Below are positions 54,701 to 64,000 of a DNA stretch of 64,000 bases, piece by piece (position 1 is the first letter of the stretch; each line of letters begins with the position of its first letter). Source of the DNA: Nemophila menziesii (taxonomy: Eukaryota; Streptophyta; Magnoliopsida; Boraginales; Hydrophyllaceae); assembly GCA_029959085.1 (NCBI GenBank), contig JARWIR010000021.1, positions 21,849,620 to 21,913,619 on the forward strand, written 5' to 3'. The notes under the pieces are model-generated. The model made no database searches. It saw only the letters and a program-made list of their open reading frames with translations, and had not been told where the DNA came from. Position numbers and translations under genes: made by a program.

Positions 54701-57700
54701 GTAAGTTTTACAATTCTAAACATAACATATTCTGTTTATAAATATCTAAAATTCATCTCAAGTCCTTTTAATTTTTATAATTACAGGAACATACTGTTTA
54801 TTTCATTACAAGATTACTTTCTCCTCCTATACCTGCAAATTATTCAGGGACAGAGAGTCATTTAATTGCTTGTGCACCGTATCTAAATGTTCTTCTTCTC
54901 GGTGTATCATCTGTTGATTGTTTCGAGATTTTCTCATTACATGGTTTGGTATGTTCATCTTTAAAATTTTATACACCCTTAGAAAAAGAATATCAAACTT
55001 CTTTTATTTGCTATACAGGTCCCTCAACTTGCTGGTGCATTAATGCCAATATGTGAAGTATTTGGTTCATGTCCACAAAAAATGTCATGGACACTTCCAA
55101 ATGGGGAAGAAATTACACCACACGCTGTATTTTCAAACGCTTTCACACTTTTGTTAAAACTATGGAGATTTGATCGTCCACCATTAGAACATACAAACGG
55201 AGATGTAACTGGGTCCCACCAAACACCTGAATTTCTATTGTTATTACGTAATCGTGAATTAGCATCTTCTTTAAAGAAACAGTATAGGAATGAAAGAGTT
55301 TCATGTGAAGAAGAAGCTATTTATATGGATTCTTTTCCTAAGTTAAAATATTGGTATAGACAACATCAAGCTTGTATTGCTTCTCCTTTATCTGGACTTG
55401 TACCTGGAAAACTTCATCAAATTGTTGATAGTTTGATAAATAGTTTGTTTAAGAAAAGTAAAAGAGGTGTTTCTGGTTCTGGTACTGGTACTGGTTCTTC
55501 AACAAATTCTGGGATTAGTAATAGTAATTCATCGGAATCTGGAAGTGATGAGTCATCACTTCATATTAGATTACCTGCTTGGGATATTCTAGAAGCTGTT
55601 CCTTTTGTGCTTGATGCTGCTTTAACTGCTGTTGCACATGGAAGACTTTCACCACGTGAACTTGCTACAGGTATATCTTAATTTTACACCATTGTTTTGT
55701 GGGATAATTACTAAAATACCCCCGTAAACTATACAATAGTTGCTGATTACCTCCCATCCATCCATTTGTCAGTTAAACTTAACCGAGAGTAACCTCTTTC
55801 TTAAATGATTTGGGCATTGTATTTACCTATTATTAAGTAAAGTCCCATTTTGGGTCACTATTTTTTATTAGTTTTCCCAAATTTGGCTATATCTTTCATT
55901 TTCCCCCAATTTAGGCCGCATCTTTTATTTTTACCCAAGTTTGACCAGAAATTGTCATTTTTTCCCAATACTTATCTTTTTATGATTAGATGAATACACA
56001 TTTTTCTTCCTATTACTCCAATTTACTGCTTTTTTCTCTTCCTATCCATAAAAAAGTAAATATTGGGAAAAAAACGAAATATTCGTGGCCAAAATTAGGG
56101 GAAAACGAAAGATATGGTCTAAATTGGGAAAAACAAAAAAAAAAAAAAATAGCGCCAAATTTGAGGAAACTGGTAAAAGATAGTGGCCCAAAATGGGACT
56201 TCACTCCATATTTATTTTATTACCTTCTATACTTACAAAGTACCTAGATTATGTATGTATATCGAGGGTATAATAGGCAATTCGCAAGGATAGAAAGTCA
56301 ATGTCCAAGTAAAAAATTCATGGAAGGGTAATCAACAACATCTTATAAGTTTAAGGGAGTTTCATATGTATTTTCAAATTTGAGGGGAGTAATCAGCAAA
56401 GAATGATTAAACTAAGGCAGGTTTATATGTATAATTTTGATTAATTATGATAGTAATGTTTTTTTTTTGTACCTTTTTTGTCCCTCAGGGCTGAAGGATC
56501 TATCTGATTTTCTACCAGCATCATTAGCAGCAATAGTAAGTTACTTTGCAGCAGAAGTAACACGAGGTCTTTGGAAACCCGCATCAATGAACGGAAGTGA
56601 TTGGCCAAGTCCAGCTGCTAATTTATCAATGGTTGAACAACAAATCCGTAAAATCTTAGCTGCTACTGGTGTAGATGTTCCAAGTTTACCCTTAGAAGGA
56701 TCCTCACCAGCTATTCTTCCTTTACCTTTAGCAGCTCTAGTAAGCCTCACAATCACTTACAAGCTAGACAAATCCAACGATCGATACCTCAACTTAGTCG
56801 CACCTGCTTTGAGTAACCTCGCCACTAGTTGCCCTTGGCCATGTATGCCTATTATAGCCGCTTTATGGATACAAAAAGTTCGACGATATAGCGATTTTTT
56901 AGTTTTTTCAGCTTCGCAGACTGTTTTTTATCATAATCATGACGCGGTAGTTCAGTTACTACGTGTATGTTTCACTACTACTTTGGGTTTGAACTGTTCG
57001 CCCATAGCATATAACGGTGGACTGGGACCTTTACTCGGTCATGGATTTGGATCACATTTTTCCGGGGGGATTTCACCTGTTGCTCCGGGGATACTTTATT
57101 TAAGAGTCCATCGCGCTGTAAGAAATGTTATGTTTATGACGGAAGAAATTGTATCGCTTTTGATATATTCCGTTAAAGGTATCGCGAATAGTGGATTACC
57201 GACTCAGAAACTGAATAAGTTGAAGAGAACGAAACATGATATGAAATACGGTCATGTTTCGCTTTCGGAAGCGATGTCACGTGTTAAATTAGCGGCATCT
57301 TTAGGAGCTTCGTTAGTTTGGATTACGGGTGGGTTGAATTTAGTACAATCGTTGATAAAGGAAACGTTACCTTCATGGTTTATTACGGTTCATGGATCGG
57401 AAAATGGAGGTGATGAAGAATTTGAAGGTATGGCTGCTATGTTAGGAGGGTACGCGCTTGCGTATTTTGCGGTACTTTCGGGAACGTTTGCTTGGGGAGT
57501 GGATGTGACGTCATCGAGTACGTGTAAATGGAGGTCGAAAGTTCTTGGGGCTCATTTGGAATTTCTAGGGAGTGCGCTTAATGGGCATATTACACTTGGG
57601 TGTAATAATTCTACGTGGAGAGCGTATGTATTGGGGTTTTTGAGATTAATGGTGAGTTGTACACCGGCTTGGATTAAGGAAATGGATGTGGTGGTTTTGA

Positions 57701-57822
57701 AGAAGTTAAGTAAAGGATTGAAGAAATGGAATGAGGAGGAATTAGCGTTGGCTCTTTTGGAAATTAATGGGATTGGTGGAATGGGTGCAGCTGCTGAAAT
57801 GATTATTGAAAGAGGATGTTAA
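51772..57822 (+). CDS. MED33: Mediator complex subunit 33 (MED33A/B, REF4/RFR1 type), about 1296 aa
   Basis: Ten exons are proposed: 51772-52028, 52289-52399, 52475-53103, 53475-53566, 53656-53983, 54050-54260, 54586-54700, 54787-54948, 55019-55670 and 56489-57822. They join in frame to 1296 residues; Arabidopsis homologues are about 1300. Family landmarks include WALQLSSTLTTAGVSLPS, the block SWHDTFLGLWVAALRLVQRE, EKIYEIALNGSDDDKISSA with CGASL, HGLVPQLAGALMPICE, and the C-terminal WRAYVLGFLRLMVSCTPAWI. The protein is all helical and has no catalytic motif. MED33 is a plant-type tail subunit of Mediator in the nucleus; REF4/RFR1 mutants alter phenylpropanoid (lignin) gene expression. Introns 3 and 9 carry foldback MITEs. 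No defects are seen. Confidence 0.95.
53188..53399. mobile_element. Foldback MITE in MED33 intron 3
   Basis: Bases 53188-53273 and 53314-53399 form an imperfect inverted repeat of about 86 bp with a loop of about 40 nt. A partial extra copy of the end (AAAAGTACCATATTTAGACC) lies just before it at about 53165. No target duplication was resolved. It lies wholly in the intron. Confidence 0.72.
55837..56206. mobile_element. Foldback MITE in MED33 intron 9
   Basis: The ends AGTAAAGTCCCATTTTGGG and the complement of CCCAAAATGGGACTTCACT pair, and the homology of the arms extends, with gaps, for more than 100 bp. The interior is AT-rich. Superfamily and target duplication are not certain. Confidence 0.7.
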
Positions 57823-58688
57823 GAGAACGTAGCAAGACTTTATGTGCAGTTTATAGTAGGATGTTGTGCAGTGGAGAAGTGCTTTTTTTGGTGACTAGTA
57901 TTATACTTTCGCAATTAGTGATGGATGTTATATCTATGCTAGTAACTTTTTGTTTTAACTTACAATTTTGTGTTACTGTGTAATTCTGGGCAGAAGTTAT
58001 TATTTTTAGTGAATTTCGAAACTTTGAACGTAGTAAATTATTTATTCGTGGCCCATAATACTATTTAAGCTATACCCTGTGCTTTAATATTAAATGAATT
58101 GATATTCTCTTGGGAAACAACAGGGCTCGGTATTTGCTCATATTGAACATGCATAGGCACGTCTCTTGTGATTATTATTTGCATTTGAATTTTGATTTTT
58201 TTTTGCCCCTTATATGAATTGTTAGAGAGATTAGTTTCACTTTACTTTTTAATTTCACTAAAATAGTGCTCTAAAATGTGTTAGGTGGGAACGGGATGGC
58301 CAAACATCTTCTCTAGGTAGCTAGACAGCACATTATATTTACTTTTAGGCGGTTTTAAATATAATTTATTAGATTTTTGTTTCAATTTTACTATTTAGTT
58401 GGTATCTTTAATCTCTCAAAATATCATTTCTTCTACCTGTCTTTCCACCTTATTCTTGTTTTGGAACCTTACATGTAGAAAATTTGTTTATATCGTTGGT
58501 TGATCTAGCCTGCATGGCATGTGGTTTACGTGGTCTCTAAGGAGTTTCACTGCAAATTCATCCAAAATCCCCTCCTCTGATATAACTCTCCGAGCTCCCC
58601 TCCATCTATTCGTCAGTCAGTATTCTATTATTTCCAATGAACATACTAATACATCGAGGATACAAATCCAATACAAAGATTTACTTTT
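57823..58688. other. 3' flank of MED33, no gene seen
   Basis: The first 200-300 bp should be the MED33 3' untranslated region. Further on I see no motif-bearing frame. The last bases (CTCTTGGAG, 58689-58697) recur before the 3' LTR of the next element. Confidence 0.5.
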
Positions 58689-58697
58689 CTCTTGGAG

Positions 58698-58968
58698 TGT
58701 TATATTAGATAAGAAAGAGTTAGATTTAATAGTAAACAAAACATGAATGACTATATTGTAATTAAGAGATATAGTTTGTTATGTTAGTTAGCCGAGCTGC
58801 TTTATATACATGTAATAGCTGTAAACAACTCAATTGAATTATCTACTTTTCTCTTTTGCTTTCTTAACTTTCTCTTCTTCTTCTTTCTCCCTGCAAAGTT
58901 GTTTGCATTTTATCCTCCATTGATGAAGGCTCAATGCTTCTATGGCTTGAGCACTATAAAACTTATCA
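58698..58968 (+). repeat. 5' LTR of the copia element (271 bp)
   Basis: Begins TGTTATATTAG and ends CTTATCA. It has 12 bp (about 58746-58757) absent from the 3' LTR. Confidence 0.9.
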
Positions 58969-58980
58969 TGGTACCAGAGG
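58969..58980 (+). other. Primer binding site of the copia element
   Basis: TGGTACCAGAGG directly follows the LTR. It is a variant of TGGTATCAGAGC, the initiator Met tRNA site. Confidence 0.78.
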
Positions 58981-59058
58981 AAATATAGAGATTCTGTACT
59001 ATGTTTTTCTTTCTTTCTTTTCAAGACTGTAAAATCTGCAATTATTCGAGCTTCATCA

Positions 59059-59915
59059 ATGGTGACAGCTGTTTCGATAACAGAAAAATTTTCTAGTCCT
59101 TACTACATGCTCCAAGTGAGAAATCACTCGTGTCAGAAGTTCTCAATGGTGAAAATTAACTATCGTGGACTAGAGCGGTTGAGATCGCATTATCAGTTAA
59201 GAATAACCTTGGTTTCATCAATGGCGAAATTACCCAACCACCTTTAACTGACCTCAATCACTTTTCAGCTTGGAATCTAGCTAATAACCTAGTACTCTCA
59301 TGGCTTCTCAACTCGATTTCACGAGATATAAGAGGTAGTTTGCTTTATGTTGACTCAGCTTGTGATCTTTACAATGAAATTAGAACTCGTTTTGAAAAAA
59401 GAGATGGAACAAGAGTTTTCGTTCTTGAAAAATCCGTGAGTTCAATTTCTCAAAATTCTTGTTCAATTTCATATTTTTTTGCAAAATTCATAACTCTTTG
59501 GGACGAGTATGTGCATTTCAGGCCGATGCCTATTTGTTCTTGTGGAAGTATGAATCATTGTAGCTGTAAAATTCTTAATACATTAGTTGATTGACAAAAT
59601 AATGATTTTGTCATAAAGCTTTTGATTGGTTTAAATGACTCATATGCTGCTGTAAGGAGTCAAATCCTTGTAGTGACTTCTTTACCGTCCATGAACTCTG
59701 TTTTTGCAATGTTAGTGCAAGAAGAAAGCCAAAGATTGCTATCTAATTCAACCTTCTCTGCACCAACACATGCGTTTTATATGAATAACAATAAGAGGAC
59801 AAGTAATTATCCAGAAAAGAAGAAGTTAATATGCACACATTATGGTTATAATGGATATACAGTTGATAAATGTTACCAGTTACATGGTTGTCCAATTGGA
59901 TGGGGGGGACCATAA
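59059..59915 (+). pseudogene. copia gag, frameshifted
   Basis: Pieces in several frames make up a UBN2-type Gag: SVTAVSITEKFSSPYYMLQV with the WNLANNLVLSWLLNSISRDI segment near 59270, YVDSACDLYNEIRTRFEKRDG (59340 onward), FITLWDEYVHFRPMPIC and LLIGLNDSYAAVRSQILVV-like sequence, ending in a knuckle-like CTHYGYNGYTVDKCYQLHGC. The zinc-knuckle second Cys and its His are altered (CxxYGYNGYTVDKC). Confidence 0.8.
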
Positions 59916-60035
59916 GGAAAATGCCTCAATCCAACTCAGCATTTTGCGCATCTTGTAAATGTACAAGATGAAATCAAGAATGAACAAAAACCTTTAAACA
60001 CTTATGAGTTTACAGCTGAAGAAATCAGCAAATTA

Positions 60036-60347
60036 ATGGCATTAGCACACACAGAGCAAACAAACAATGCAGCTGTTCATCAAGTCACAATTCAAGAAGG
60101 TATTTCTGGTAATTCATCTTGGATCTTAGACACAGGTGCCACTGATCATTTACTATATTCATCCTTTTTATATACTAGTAAACTACAAAGTGTGAACATT
60201 CCTGTTACACTTCCTAATGGAGAAAATGTATCTACAACACACAAAGGGGATATATGTCTAAATAGTCATATTACTCTACAAAATGTGTTGTGTGTTTCTG
60301 CATTTAAGTGCAATTTACTTTCCACTTCAAAGTTAACACAAGATTAG
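60036..60347 (+). pseudogene. copia protease
   Basis: The aspartic protease motif DTGATDH is in SSWILDTGATDHLLYSS, followed by VTLPNGENVSTTHKGDICL and FKCNLLSTSKL, the usual copia protease layout. The motif itself is intact, but the frame stops at 60345 and the polyprotein is interrupted. Confidence 0.83.
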
Positions 60348-60436
60348 CTATTACAGTCGCTTTCTTCTCTTCTTATTGTACAATACATGATCTTCAATGC
60401 AAGAAGATGATTGTGATTGCTTATTAAAAGAATGGA

Positions 60437-61468
60437 TTGCATTATCTTCAACCTTGCCTGCAGATACACAAGTCTTTAGCAGTTACTACAGAAAAGTGTG
60501 ACTTATGGCATTCAAGGTTGGGACATCCATCAAATGCAAAACTTCTTGCACTAAAGAAGATATATCCTTCAATATTTTTCTTACAATCAACTATATGTGA
60601 ATCATGTCATTTTGCTAAACAAAGAAAACTATCTTTTCATGTTTCTACTTCTTGTACAAATTCTTGTTTTGATTTAATCCATTGTGACATATAGGGTCCA
60701 TTCAAACAAGCTTCTCATACGGGTCATAGATATTTCTTAACTATTGTTGATGATTTTTCAAGAGGTACATGGATCTATTTGATGAGTGCAAAGTCTGAAG
60801 TGCATATTCATCTATCTAACTTTTATCAAATTGTATTAACTCAGTTTAGTACAAAAATTAAGGTCATAAGATCTGGTAATGGTCCTAAATTCAACTTACA
60901 AACTTTTTATTCTACTCATGGAATCATCCATCGGCTTAGTTGTGTTGAGACTCCTCAACAGAATGGTTTGGTAGAAAGGAAACACCAACATCTTTTAACT
61001 ACTGCTAGAGCTATAATGTTTCAAGCTAATCTTCCTCTACAGTTTTGGTCTGATTCTATACTAACTGCAGCTTACATCATAAACAGATTACCCACTCCCT
61101 TACTTAAAAACTTAACCCCTTACCAAAAATTGTACAACGAACAACCAATATTGATCCATATGCGAGTTTTTGAATCACTATGCTATGCATCTACACTTCA
61201 GCAAAACAAGTCTAAGTTTGATCCAAGGGAAATCAAATGCATTTTTCTTGGTTATCCAGCTTCAATTAAAGGTTATAAGCTCCTAGACATAGAAAACAAC
61301 AAACTTATCACTTCAAGAAATGTAATATTTCATGAGACAACCTTCCCTTTCTCAAAAATCCCACTTGTAACTGACTTTCATACATTTCTTTTCCCACCTT
61401 CAACCCCTTACATGGAACCTCACAACATAAATACTTCATCTAACCAAAATATTACACAACCACCATGA
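60437..61468 (+). pseudogene. copia GAG-pre-integrase and integrase
   Basis: The zinc part reads LWHSRLGHPSNAKLLALKK and CESCHFAKQRKLSF (HHCC). After a stop following HCDI, integrase continues with FLTIVDDFSRGTWIYLM, then IRSGNGPKF, where the second catalytic Asp (SDNG) is replaced (SGNG), and QQNGLVERKHQHLLTTA with the Glu. The tail FLGYPASIKGYKLLDIENN is the usual end. The missing Asp alone would disable integration. Confidence 0.82.
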
Positions 61469-61679
61469 ACACAACCCACAAGACCATCAAGATATAGACA
61501 ACCACCAAACTATCTTAAAGACTATATATGCCACTCGACATCACTTTGTGATACTACCTCAAAAGCTCTATATCCAATCCAAGATTTCTTAAGTACCTCA
61601 AAATTAACACCTAAATATGCCAATTATATTGAGAACATATCTACTCAAACTGAACCAAGAACATACAAACAGGCTTCTA

Positions 61680-62430
61680 GTTCTATTGAGTGGTCTTCTG
61701 CCATTCAAAAAGAGCTTGATGCACTACAAACAAACAATACATGGACTATCATTCCACAAACACCAACAATGAAACCTATTGGGTTTAAGTGGGTTTTCAA
61801 ACTCAAATACAAGACAGATGGTTCACTTGAAATACATAAAGCTCGTTTAGTTGTTAAAGGCTATAATCAACAAGAAGGACTTGATTTCTTTGACACTTTC
61901 TCTCTTGTTGCAAAATTAGTGTCTATAAAAATTATACTTGCCTTAGCTTCCATTCATAACTGGCATCTCCATCAACTTGATGTGAATTATGCCTTCCCTC
62001 ATGGAGAATTATATGAAGAAGTTTACATGAATATTCCTCAAGGACTTCAAGCTCCTAGAGATACAGTTTGTAAGCTAAACAAGATCTTATATGGATTAAA
62101 ACAAGCCTCACGCCAATGGTTTGCAAAGTTATCTTCTTCATTAGTATCATATGGATTTGAGCACTCTTCAAATGACTATAGTCTCTTCATCAAAATGTAC
62201 TTTCTCTACTTTTATTGCACTACTCGTATATGTTGATGACATTATACTAGCTAGTAACAACCTTAATGAAATTAAGAGTCTAAAAGCGCATCTTAATTTG
62301 GAATTCACTATAAAAGATTTAGGCGAGCTCAAATATTTTCTAGGAACTGAGGTTGCTCGAAAATCAACTAGAATTTCTTTGTGTCAAAGAAAATTCTCCC
62401 TTGAAATACTTGATGAATGTGGTGTATGAG
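61680..62430 (+). pseudogene. copia reverse transcriptase
   Basis: Begins near SSIEWSSAIQKELDALQTNN and continues with GFKWVFKLKYKTDGSLEIHK, LHQLDVNYAFPHGELYEEVY (motif A Asp present, with Asn-Tyr after it), CKLNKILYGLKQASRQWF and, after a one-base shift near 62215, LLVYVDDIILASNN. The YVDD box is intact. The RT is split between two frames. Confidence 0.83.
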
Positions 62431-62537
62431 CAGCTAAACCTGTGGCATTTCCTATGGAATCAACATTAAAGTTAAGACAAGACGATGATTAAATTCTAGA
62501 GAATCCTTCTTCTTATAGATGCTTAATAGGAAGGCTT

Positions 62538-63165
62538 TTGTATTTAACTATAACCATACCAGATTTATCATACTCAGTCAATTCACTTAGTCAATTTCTG
62601 GCTAAACCTTCTATAAGTCATTGGAAAGCTGCTTTACGAGTGTTATGTTATATAAAGATGACACCAGGACAAGGCCTTTTCTTTCCTTCTATCTCTGAGG
62701 TTAAAATCAAGGCTTATTGTGATAGTGATTGGGCTAGATGTCTCGATTCTAGAAGAAGTATCACTGGTTTTTGCATATTTCTTGGTGATTCATTAATTTC
62801 TTGAAAAAGTAAGAAACAAACAACCATCATTCGTTCATCAGCTGAAGCAGAGTATAGAACTCTAGTTGCTGCAACCTGCAAGATATAGTGGATTATTTAC
62901 GCATTAAAGGATTATGGCCTTACTCATTCATCTCCTGCATTAGTATACTCAGATAGCAAGTCAGCTATTGTTGTGTCAACAAATCCTATCCATCATGAAC
63001 AAACAAAACACGTGGATATTGATTGCAAACTAACTCGTGAGAAAATTCAAGTTGGTGATATTAAACTCTTCTATATTCCATCAAAACTGCATCTTGCAGA
63101 CATGTTTACTAAACCACTTGGTTCTCTTGCCTTCCATAGTAATTTGTCCAAGCTTAACATTTCTA
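62538..63165 (+). pseudogene. copia RNase H
   Basis: Contains YLTITIPDLSYSVNSLSQFL (connection), AYCDSDWARCLDSRRSITGF, SSAEAEYRTLVAATC, VYSDSKSAIVVSTNPIHHEQ and LADMFTKPLGS. The acidic residues are present; stops occur near 62803 (ISxKSKK) and 62887. It ends shortly before the purine tract. Confidence 0.83.
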
Positions 63166-63199
63166 ACATCCATGTTCCGCTTGAGGGGGGCTCTTGGGG

Positions 63200-63468
63200 T
63201 GTTATATTGGATAAGAAAGAGTTAGATTTAATAGTAAACAAAACATGAAGGACTAAAGAGATATAGTTTGTTATGTTAGTTAGCTGAGCTGCTTTATATA
63301 CATGTAATAGTTATAAACAACTCAATTGAATTAATCTACTTTTCTCTTTCGCTCTCTTGATTTTCTCTTCCTTCTTCTTCTTTCTCTCTGCAAAACTGTT
63401 TGCATTTTATCCTCCATTGATGAAGGCTTAATGCTTCTATGGCTTGAGCACTATAAAACTTATCATTT
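63200..63468 (+). repeat. 3' LTR of the copia element (269 bp)
   Basis: Begins TGTTATATTGG after the purine tract GAGGGGGGCTCTTGGGG and ends AACTTATCA. It matches the 5' LTR with few differences. Confidence 0.9.
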
Positions 63469-64000
63469 TCAAATTTAATAATCTCAATGCTACCTATATG
63501 CTTCGTTTTTACAAAAACTTTGAGAGGTTTACTAGCCATATGTATATCATCTCGATGGGAAAGGTGCAAGTGGCACATAAAGAAGATCTTACATATTATT
63601 TACACAAAACCCCCATAGTTTACAAGACTTTGCTGGTTTTCTCTGCTATTTATACCCCTTTTAGCTTGAAGGAAATCACAAATCAACGCAACTTTATACT
63701 CATACTCTTAACATGGCTACCAAAATAAACCACTCCTCCGCTCTTGCCAAAATCAACCAAGACGACATCAAGAAGCTTGATATCCTCTCTCTAAGATAAA
63801 ACCCAAGTCTATAAAACCACCAAAAATTGACTTCACTTTTGCTGCTACAATCCTTTCTAATATAATCATTCCTACTGGTATCTTCCGTAAGCATGTTTTA
63901 AATCGTGAACATTAAGTGTAGAGTCGTTGTCGAGGAACAAAACACGTTTTAACACTTACGCTTGATAACGAAGAAGAGTATGAAAGGGTTTTGTTTGTAA
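63469..64000 (+). other. Unassigned; possible start of a broken ORF at 63713
   Basis: An ATG at 63714 opens a short frame, MATKINHSSALAKINQDDIK, which stops after 28 codons; another frame continues with KPPKIDFTFAATILSNIIIP and FRKHVLNREH. The two together could be a pseudogene of unknown family cut by the window edge. I do not recognise it. Confidence 0.35.

Larger units (their letters stand above)
58698..63468 (+). mobile_element. Ty1/copia retrotransposon with both LTRs, ORFs broken
   Basis: LTRs of about 270 bp (58698-58968 and 63200-63468) start TGTTATATT and end AACTTATCA. The primer site TGGTACCAGAGG follows the 5' LTR and a purine tract TTGAGGGGGG precedes the 3' LTR. Gag, protease, integrase, RT and RNase H occur in copia order. 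Several stops and frameshifts interrupt them, although the LTRs are still similar (one 12-bp gap and a handful of base changes). A standard 5-bp target duplication was not found. Confidence 0.9.

Noticed and set aside
63713..63800. Short ATG frame MATKINHSS as a new host gene
   Set aside because: It stops after 28 codons and the continuation is in another frame; I kept it only as an unassigned stretch.

Overview
The window is nuclear DNA of a flowering plant, almost certainly a eudicot: it is AT-rich, genes have GT-AG introns, and the protein families (F-box/LRR, MATH-BTB, dienelactone hydrolase, MED33) and transposon types (Sirevirus and other Ty1/copia, Athila/Tat-like Ty3/gypsy, plant L1-type LINEs with RNase H, CACTA, MULE and hAT MITEs) are typical of plants. 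I cannot name the species. No bacterial-style system, CRISPR array, rRNA or tRNA gene was found.

Only four host genes are clearly supported: an F-box/LRR gene (196-2103, +, 3 exons), a MATH-BTB (BPM) gene (41297-42857, +, 4 exons), a dienelactone-hydrolase-family gene (44903-46443, -, 7 exons) and a MED33/REF4-type Mediator subunit gene (51772-57822, +, 10 exons). For all four the exon joins keep the reading frame, giving about 563, 404, 239 and 1296 residues.

The rest is nested transposons. 2.2-3.4 kb: a 5'-truncated LINE just behind the F-box gene, with a 13-bp target duplication and a perfect 43-bp foldback of flanking DNA at its 5' end. 3.55-6.86 kb: a non-autonomous CACTA element carrying a MULE-type MITE; a second copy of its target at 10.75 kb lacks the insertion. 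7.4-10.7 kb: a copia element without a 5' LTR. 11.25-15.4 kb: a heavily decayed copia. 16.25-22.38 kb: a young, complete Sirevirus-type element with gag and a second ORF but no pol. 22.6-23.6 kb: a LINE fragment. 23.6-33.2 kb: Athila/Tat-like LTRs in both orientations with a gag relic and a cluster of paired CGG-CCG boxes. 33.2-33.9 kb: a LINE RNase H relic. 34-40.8 kb: a LINE with both ORFs open but a catalytic Asp replaced by Ala in the reverse transcriptase. 47.8-50.5 kb: another LINE, split by a hAT-type MITE. 58.7-63.5 kb: a copia element with two LTRs and broken ORFs.

The most interesting signals are (i) pairs of CGG-N4-CCG boxes offset by exactly 20 bp, in the Sirevirus LTRs and before its second ORF, and again inside an unrelated-looking Ty3/gypsy region; (ii) a pol-less but mobile gag+ORF2 Sirevirus; (iii) the natural empty site of the CACTA element; (iv) the foldback at the LINE 5' junction; and (v) the LINE with a long open N-terminal extension, an ORF2 lacking an upstream AUG, and a lost catalytic residue.
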